Positions 54,912-64,000 of a stretch of DNA of 64,000 bases are shown one piece after another. Origin of the DNA: Phytopythium helicoides (taxonomy: Eukaryota > Oomycota > Peronosporomycetes > Pythiales > Pythiaceae); assembly GCA_024867545.1 (NCBI GenBank), contig JANFNE010000020.1, forward strand, positions 744,001 through 808,000, written 5' to 3'. Numbering within the stretch: the stretch's first letter is position 1; every line of letters starts with the position of its first letter. A model generated the notes under the pieces. That model was not told where the DNA came from. It did no database searches and worked only from the letters and a program-made list of their open reading frames with translations. A program made the translations under genes and the position numbers.

Positions 54912-57023
54912 CTATGACAAGATGCTGGTATTGAGCATGGTCACGTCCTTCCACGACAGCGTGTCAAGCCTTGCCGTCTGCTGCACGCTGCTCCCATCCA
55001 CCTCGTACACGTACACGTTGTACAGGCGCGAGCGAACCAACTTCATTAGCACGATGGCGAAAATGTCGTCGGTCGCCACCAAAAACTTGCCGTTCGCAAT
55101 CACGTAGCCGCTGCAGTAGATGCCGTCGGCACTTGCGTACCGCATTCCCTTGATGAAGACGTAGTTCTTGTAGTCGGAGATGAGTCCGAAGCGGCTACGC
55201 ATGAGCGCACCGGTGGCGATTTCAAAAATGGTGAGGTGGTTCTTTTCGATGGTTTCAGATTCGCTGCTGTTGGAGGATTTGGCCGTTTTGCTCCGACCCG
55301 AGTAGTTGGCGGCTTGATCGGGGTGGTAGTGGTGGTGCACTCGTCGAGCAATTGCATATGCGATAACAATCAATGCGATAATGAATTTGGGAAAGAAAGA
55401 TGCAAAAACGATCTTTGCACTGGCTTTCGCCAGCTCGTGTATTGTCTAAAGCCTCATTGTAAGATGACTGGCAATGACCTCGGGCACACTGACGATCCCA
55501 GCAAGATATTCGGTCTCAGCCCAGTCAGTGAGGTAGGACACCAATGACGGCACCCACCGTATGACCATCAACCGATTTTCATGAACGATCACAAAAAGAT
55601 AGAACCCCAACGCTGGATCTATGCGCTCTTTGGTAAACCACCCAATCAGACTGAATAATCCGAGCATTATCACAAGCATGTCGGCGGTAACAAATTCTGG
55701 TCGTACTGGAATCTTGAGTGTTCCTGCGAGTGTACTTGCGCTCGATAGAGAAAACTCTGTCAAGACCCAGTAGTCATTCATCAGCCACGAAGTAAGCACC
55801 AAAATCACCCGAGCAATCAGCATCTCATTCGAGACGGAAGAAAACGCATCACCAATCCAGATTTTTCCTTGCTGCCAGTTCCGAAACATTATGATGAAGA
55901 GCACAATAATCGAGAAGACTGTTTGGATACCAAAGACGAGGTGAATACCGTGCACCCAAGCCCATGAGTCAATGGCTGTTGGTTGTCCCACCCACTCAAT
56001 CTGTGTAAGAGTCCGGAGTGGGTCGTCTAGAATAACTCTTCTGTACATGGTTACGATGTTGGATTGCTCGGTTTCGGACCTAAAGTAGAATCCTCGTCTT
56101 CTTGAGGTGTAGACAACTGTAGCTGGGGTAGACATGTCAGGTCTAGGAACACTTCGAAGTATCCAGGATCCATCAGTATCATAGCCAACAAACTCGTAGA
56201 CAAAGATCACTGGAACAGCGACAAATGGATAGTCCATTGCCATGAAGTAGTACATTGGAATGTTGTTCGCGCTGACATCGTTCACGTATGACATCGTGCC
56301 GAGGTAAGCCGGTCCGCTGCGGCTTTGCTCTGGAATTTCATACTCTTGCATTGATAATACCACGGTCATGATGTACACATCATCGGGATCTCGTTGAGAG
56401 CGGACAAGCATGTAGAAGCGTGTTACTGACGTATCATTATTTGCGATGCCGTCGAACGAACAATCGATAACTGGTACAATCAGCTCGAGATCTCTCATAA
56501 ATGTCAAATTGTATGATGTAACTCTGATGAAAGCAGCATAGTGCGGGAACAGAACGGAGCTGGCGTATAACGAATTGGTCTTAGATGCTTCACATTGCTC
56601 GAACTCGGCCTGGGTTTCGGACCTTAAGTATAGTGTAGAGCTACGCGGAGATGTGCTATTCCCGAGTGCATCTACAACGAGAGGACTGTCGCGAATTAAG
56701 CCAGAGCCAAGATGCCCAGCCAGAAAATGGGAATCATGACTGCCAAATGATTCAATTGGCATTCCATCCTGCCGAAGAACTTTTGCCGCCTGATTCACAG
56801 CTGCAAACTCAACATACGCAAAGTGGACTGCCGCCACAATGATCAACACTCGGCGAGCCAGCAAGAGCGTTTGTGAACCAGTGAGTCTTTGGCGCCTTAA
56901 ACCTGAACCTTTCGTTGGCTTGTATTTGCTCTTGGTAGTTGTCCAGGCTCCTCGAAGCGAATATGTCGATCGATCTGGTGTCACGAGTGATGAGTTGGTA
57001 TTGGACAAACGCAGAGGCCTCAT
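54912..57023 (-). pseudogene. Family membrane protein, subtype A copy 4 (one nonsense codon)
   Basis: Reads in a single frame from MRPLRLSNTNSSLVTPDRST to LNTSILS except for a TAG at 55446-55448, where A1, A2 and A3 have TGG (MRLW-T-x-H). The stop falls before the last helix, so the product would lack that helix and the whole tail. The tail also has a 9-base in-frame deletion that removes VYP (TARL-DTLSW). Everything else, including DSWAWVHGIHLVFGIQ and GKIWIGDAFSSVSNEML, is complete. It is the near-identical inverted partner of A3, but the two carry different nonsense codons. Confidence 0.88.
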
Positions 57024-58494
57024 CAGTTTTCACACGTCCACTGACCAACTGGCAATGAGCAAGAAGGACAATGGATGGGTGCCACAGTGATCGAATTATA
57101 TGGAACCGTTATTGATTGAAACCCTGGCGCCGGTTAATGAGGTATATTTTCTGATCAACCCCGATTCCGTGTTGTTATCGTGTTGTGACGGCACCAACTG
57201 CTACTGCAATAACTACCGAACTATCCGCTTTGGGAATCGTAAAGTAGTGTTTTTTTTTTTTTTTTCAAGAATAGGTTTCACACACTGCACGTTTGCTTGT
57301 AGAGTTATTCAGCTCATCAAGACTAAGGTCACGTATGCGACCGTTATAACCATGGTAACCAATCAATTAGGCGCTGCTGTAGTGAATGAAGAGTTGAATA
57401 CGTTCAAATCGTGAATAGATGCATTGCCTCCAGGTCGTTGCTCGATTCCATCAACATTCTGTTGCAGCTGCTTCTTCAAATTCGACTCAAGAATCTTGCA
57501 AAGTCAAACTGTGTATAACTTGGTTTTGACGAGGTCTACAGACGTACGTGGAAATGCAATCACGTGACTGACGAGACACAAGCCCGCGGAAAATACACAT
57601 AGCATTGTGACGCGATGTGAGGATTCATCGTACAACGAATAAATAAATCACGGAGCGACTAGTGCCATCCACTCTGAGCTCTTTCAAGGACAAGTATTTG
57701 CCGCCAAGCAATCAAGATTGAAACATGGCGTTGTAAAACTTTGGCATGGTCGACAACGAATGAAGGCTTTATGAGTTGCTTTGCGTAACCAAGTGATAAC
57801 GACTGGAACCGTTGGTCGATCATGGGATGGCTATAAAAAGAGTCAAACAGTTTGTTTCTCTTCAGACTCAATTCAACTTCGACATCAAGATGGATCATTG
57901 CGGGGTGACTCAAGTCAACAATTGGGTTGTAAAATGTCCGTTGACGCTGACCACGCGCGGGCCTGTAGCTATTATTCGCACATTCTGGAAGGCGCGGGGT
58001 TTCCCTTTGCAACCGGGTCACATCGGCGGACGAGTAGCCGACTCGGTCGTTTGAGCGGCGGTAATGGTTATCAAGAGGCCATACTGATCCCGGTGCCGGA
58101 CTACCCTCCGAGACGAAAATGTCGGCCCCACTGGATGCCTCTAGTCCTAGTGCCAGTAGAATTACTGCTAATCCATCGGTAATCCTGTAAATTGCACCTT
58201 GCCTTCGATCAACAGTGGGTCGCGAGGTGGCTGCCTTACCTGCCAGCTTCGTTTGCAGTCATGACGTGCACACCTTTTCAAGACGATCAATATGGCAGCA
58301 ATAATGGCTACAGTAGTGTCGCCGTGACCTTTTTCCGCGTCACTGATTGGCTCCTTTTTCCTAGAAGCCGGTCTAGGTTCGCAGGCTGCCGTCCCCCCAA
58401 AGTTCGCCCTGGCGTTTTTGAAAAATGGGGGAAAACCTCCTAAGTACGCACATCCCAGTTTTGAATAAAGCGCGAGCGCCGATCGACCGCCACC
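57024..58494. other. Intergenic region with a T-tract
   Basis: About 1.47 kb. The first 170 bases share blocks with the upstream flank of A3. A run of about 16 T lies near 57251. A minus-strand frame of 120 codons (57659-58021) overlaps plus-strand frames and has no recognisable motif, so it is left uncalled. Confidence 0.5.
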
Positions 58495-59419
58495 ATGGAC
58501 GCCGGGGACGCGTCGCTGGGCAAGTTCCTGCTCGGCATGGGCGACGACGCGCTCACGCGGCTACTGGCAGAGGTGCGCGCGCCGCTCCCCGTCGTGCTGA
58601 CCGCGTAGCTGAGCTCCCGCCGCGCAGGTGTACCGTCTGGACGCGCCGCGGCTCGAGCGCGTGTTCGCGGCCGCCAAGAAGCTGGCGGCGGGCCCGACGC
58701 TCGCCGACTACGAGCCGGACGCGGCCATGGCGGCCGTCACCTTCGAGGCGCGTGATGCTGCGCCAGAGGCCGCGGGGGACACCGAGGCGCCGCGCAACGG
58801 GGGGAAGGACCCGGTGAACGCGCTCTGGAGCTTCGAGGGCCACCGCCTGCGCGAGTTGCGGCCGGCGACCGCCAACCCGCACAACCCGTCGCAGCTTCAT
58901 CACAACGCAGGCGAGGAGGGCTCGACGGCCGGCGCAGAGGTGGACGAGGACGGACACGCCGTGCTGTACGGGAGCTGCGGCCGCGGCAAGCGGTATGCGC
59001 GCTGCTCGGTCTGCTACTTTCGGGGCTTGAGGTGCAACACGGGCTACTACTGCGCGTGCTGCCAGCGACCAGTGTGCATCCGACCTCGCACGTACCCGGG
59101 CGAGGAGCACCCCAAGATCTGCTGGAACGTGCTGCACGTCGACAAGGACATGGTGCAGCGTGTCGAGAAGAAGAAGAAGCGCAAGCTGCAGCAGGCGATG
59201 GGCTGCGCAGTGGCGGACCCCACGCCAGCGCTGCTGCCGGCGCCGATTGCGCCAACGGTCATGGATGGAGCGCTCCATGGCGAGCAGGCCCAAGAAGCAC
59301 CAGCACAAGGCTCTCCGTTTGCGCCGGGACTATTAGAGCATCAAGAGGATGGCCACGACGCTCAGCGTCAGGAGGACACGAGGTTGGCCACGGCAGCGGC
59401 GCCATCTGTGGCTCTGTAG
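58495..59419 (+). CDS. Protein with PiggyBac-type C-terminal zinc finger
   Basis: Two exons, 58495-58572 and 58628-59419, joined in phase, giving about 289 residues (MDAGDASLGKFLLGMGDDAL, LLAEVYRLDAPRLERVFAAA). The central cysteine-rich segment CSVCYFRGLRCNTGYYCACC followed by RPVCIRPRTYPGEEHPKICW has the spacing of the cross-brace zinc finger found at the C-terminus of PiggyBac transposases (C-x2-C..Y-x-C-x2-C..C..H). No DDD transposase core precedes it, so this is either a domesticated fragment or an independent user of the domain. A basic coil (VEKKKKRKLQQ) follows, with a Gln/Ala-rich low-complexity end. DNA binding is plausible. Confidence 0.7.
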
Positions 59420-59583
59420 GCGATGGATCCATGTGCGAGGCGAATGAGATTGTGAGTGAGAAAGAAGATGGCATTCCTATCGTTTACGTGGTCGACAGCT
59501 TTAACGTTCGGCCTTCAGTGGCAGCAATGTGGGGGCAACGCAGCACAACTTGAACGTGCTCCAAGTCGAGCAAGAGCGAGCGC

Positions 59584-61439
59584 TTAGAAGCGGCCGCGGT
59601 CACGACCACCGCGACTTCGTTCTCGCATAGGAGGACGGTCGCCGCCAACCATGGGACGACCACGGTCTCGGCTGCGGTCACGCATCCCACGATCCACAGC
59701 ACCTCGGTCACGGCTGCGATCACGCGGGCGGTCACGAGCTCCGCCAGCTCCAGGCCCGCCTCCGCGAGTTGAATACACATTGAAGGCATTCGAAAAGGAC
59801 ACCCGAAGATTGGAGTCTGCATATGGGAGGTTGTGCAGGGTCAAGACGGCCATGACCGCGTCATCGACAGTTCCCATCTCGACCAGAGCCATCTTGGGGT
59901 CGCGCAGGTATTGGAATGACTTGACGAAGCCCTGGCGCGCAAACAGGTCGACAAGTGCGGTTTCGTTGCGCTGGAGCTCTTGGGGGATGCAAGACACATG
60001 GAGCAGCGGGCACGGCGAGACGGCCTCTTGCAGACTGCGGCGGCGGTAGCGATGGTGCGGCGAATTCGTAAAGTCGACCGTATTCTCGAGCTCGAAGCGA
60101 TCCACATCTCCTCGAGGCATGGACACACTCGTGTGCTTTGAGTAGTCCACGCGCAGCTTGCGGCCAAATAGGACCACGCTGTCAGCATGCTCGAGAGCGG
60201 ATGTAGCCTAATCAACACGTCATGGCGAGGGCAGACATCATGCGACGAAACGATCAGCTCGCAAATTTAGACCGAGAGGCAAGTCCTTGCGGGGCAAGAG
60301 CTCGAGCAATGGGGAAGGTACTTACGTGCTCCTCGCTGGCAAACTGGATGAGCGCGGTGTCTTGCTTGCGGAACATGATTTTCACACGGAGGACGTCGCC
60401 GAAGCACCCAAAGAACGTGAAAATCCGGTCGGGGGTCTGGTAGCAATCGATGGAGGATCGAGGACCCAGGCGCGCATGGAACAGCAGAGCACAGGAACGA
60501 GGTGAGGATTAGCAGGTCATGCGAAGTAAGCGGACGGGAGGAGATGCAGGGACGAGCATTACCGCCAGAGCACGGTCCATGTTGCTGCAGATGAGCACGG
60601 GCGACGGAGGGATGTCGTTGCGCATGGTGCGGCCAGTATCACGCACCGGCACGCCACCAGTGACTGGGCGAGACTCACGAGGACGATCGCGACCGGGAGG
60701 AAGGTTGTCGTTGTAGCGTGGGGACAGTGGGCGGCGGTCTCGGCTGTCCGATTGGAACGAGTCGCCACGCTCGCGCGTGCCATATTTGCTGACGGGATCG
60801 GGACCAGAGCCATAGTCGGAGCGGCCAGATGGAGCGCGATCGTAGTCGCGGCGGTCATTGTCCTGGTAGCCGCCACTGGCGCTGTCGCTCTCGCGTGCTC
60901 CAGCCGATGGCAGATTCGGATTGGTAAAGTCCCGAGAGTGGTCGCCGTTAAAGCGCACACGCAGTTCATCGTGCTTGGAAAACACAATGCTGAGAGTGTT
61001 GCATCCAGTGTAGATATCACGGCCGTCCAGTGCAGCCTGAGCAGCAGCGGCCTGCTCGACAGTCTCCATCTGAACAAGAGACTTGAACTCTTCATTCTTC
61101 CAGAAGCACACGACTTTTTGAACATTGCCAAACTTTTGGAAAACCTGCAGCAGGGCGATTCGAATGCAAGCGTCAGAAGGTGATTTAGGCAGGAAAGTCG
61201 GGTGACCGTACCTGCTGCAGAACATCGACTGTCACGTCGTACTGGATATTGGACACCGATACCATCAAAATGGCATTCGGTGCGCCAATTCCGCGGCGCG
61301 GCGGAGGGGCGTCATGGAGCACACCTAGCATTTTGTTAGTCCAATCCAACAACTGCACGTCGGTGGTGGCTTTACCTGCTTGTCTGTACGACACTGGCTG
61401 TTGGGGTTGTGGCGCGTACGACATGGAATGCTGTTGCTG

Positions 61440-61470
<31 letters not shown>

Positions 61471-61940
61471 TGCAGCTGATCCATGTGCGGCGCACTCATT
61501 GGTGCGCCGGTGGACGAGTGGTCGAACTCAGGCCGAACCGAAATCTCGTCGCGGTTACTGAACTCGAACGTGATCTTGGCTCCACGAATGATGGCGTCAC
61601 GGGACTGGTAGAAGGAGATGAGGTTCGTGGCCGACGCGACGTCAGGCAGCTGGACGAACGCCGAGCGCTTTGGCGGGATGAGCAGGCACTTTTCGACCAC
61701 AGCAAATGGGCAGCACAGCGCGAGCAGCTCGCTCTCAAGGCAGTCGGGCGGCAGTCCGCGCACAAACACGACCTGGGCAAGAGGAGGGGCATTAGCAGCA
61801 GTAGGGATTAAGGCAGGGTTCATGGCAGAGCAGACGGATCAAGCGAGTGAGCTTACTCTGGACTCAGTGCGCTGGCGTTTGAGCGGCTGGGCGCCGTACG
61901 CGTCCTCGAAGTCGCGCTTCATGCCGATCCCGGGGTTCAT
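59584..61940 (-). CDS. Polypyrimidine-tract-binding/hnRNP L-like protein with four RRMs
   Basis: Exons rebuilt on the minus strand: 61940-61857 ([20 protein letters not shown]), in phase to 61772, and onwards. RRM1 starts [21 protein letters not shown] poly-Gln linker (about 15 Gln, 61431-61478) leads to RRM2 ([20 protein letters not shown], then [20 protein letters not shown]). A Gly/Arg/Asp/Ser-rich linker precedes RRM3 ([40 protein letters not shown]), and RRM4 gives [20 protein letters not shown] and [20 protein letters not shown]. The end is RGG/RDR-rich. Four RRMs of this divergent type define the PTB/hnRNP L family, which binds pyrimidine-rich or CA-rich RNA and controls splicing, stability and translation. 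Confidence 0.88.
61431..61478 (-). repeat. CAG repeat encoding polyglutamine
   Basis: CTG/TTG run on the plus strand reads as about 15 consecutive Gln in the PTB-like protein between RRM1 and RRM2. Mixed CAG and CAA codons suggest it is tolerated rather than freshly expanded. Confidence 0.9.
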
Positions 61941-63660
<1,720 letters not shown>

Positions 63661-64000
63661 GCGAGCTCGCGCGCGCGGCCGATAGGGGAGGTATAGACGG
63701 TCTATATATCACGAGGAGCGCTGCTGGCTGTAATTTTTGCATTTCGGCTCAAGGACGACTGCATGTCGCTGCTCCGCGCTCCGTGGACAGCTTGTATGGA
63801 AGATCAACGCGACGCCTTGCATCGTTTTGCCCGTCTACTCGATCCCCTCTTGCCACCTTCCGTCGCACAGCGAGTATCAAGTGCAGGAATGAAATCACGT
63901 ACCCATGATTTATTGCACATCAGGTGACAGGTTGTCAATCGGATTGTCGTTCTCACGCGCATCGATCGACACACACTTCGAGCTCGTCCAGCATAGCGTT
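63661..64000. other. 3' region of the ARF gene
   Basis: About 340 bases after the ARF stop. Likely the 3' untranslated region and terminator; no further gene is visible before the window ends. Confidence 0.55.

Noticed and set aside
45132..55448. Idea that TAG is reassigned to tryptophan in this genome
   Set aside because: Only two family copies show it, at different sites; other genes use TAG as a normal stop (for example C1, A1 and A2), so mutation is simpler.
57659..58021. 120-codon minus-strand frame in the right intergenic region
   Set aside because: Equally long frames overlap on the other strand and no protein feature was recognised.

Overview
The window looks like nuclear DNA of an oomycete (Phytophthora/Pythium type). 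This rests on densely packed genes on both strands, very short introns (about 50-170 bases, GT..AG), several head-to-head gene pairs separated by 100-250 bases, an oomycete-like core promoter (TTCATTC then AATTTCAG) in front of an ARF GTPase gene, and a gene set of ordinary eukaryotic housekeeping proteins beside a large lineage-type membrane-protein family. All assignments come from reading the sequence; no database was searched.

Left arm (1-16 kb): no gene is supported before 3.1 kb. Then follow a serine-rich protein of unknown role, a small uncertain gene, a RING plus coiled-coil protein that reads as a HEI10/CCNB1IP1-type meiotic E3 ligase (about ten small exons rebuilt by eye), a long coiled-coil protein sharing its promoter, a PITH-domain protein, an RCC1-repeat protein, and two related genes whose proteins carry W-N-x motifs and end in a cysteine-rich CaaX (prenylation) box.

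Centre (16-32 kb and 44-57 kb): nine gene-sized copies and one fragment of a family of about 710-745-residue membrane proteins in three subtypes, called A, B and C here. The layout is one N-terminal membrane helix, a large glycosylated outer domain, about five further helices after a D-S-W-A-W motif, and a conserved 130-150-residue cytoplasmic tail. Four copies are intact (A1, A2, B3, C1). Five are broken by a single nonsense codon (A3, A4) or by frameshifts (B1, B2, C2). Within each of subtypes A and C the tail is almost identical at DNA level although the rest has diverged, which points to ongoing gene conversion. The convergent A-C pair occurs twice.

Between and beyond these lie a cupin-like protein, gamma-glutamyl hydrolase, a decayed and an intact ZIP metal transporter, a small membrane-anchored conserved protein, a PfkB-family sugar kinase, a WD40 protein, the organellar tRNA-modifying GTPase MnmE, an Mpo1-like (DUF962) membrane protein, a Ser/Pro-rich protein and a Rab-like GTPase gene (the last two with frame breaks).

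Right arm (57-64 kb): a protein with a PiggyBac-type C-terminal zinc finger, a four-RRM polypyrimidine-tract-binding-like protein and an ARF-family GTPase. The most unusual content is the membrane-protein family with its homogenised tail modules and the WN-motif/CaaX gene pair.
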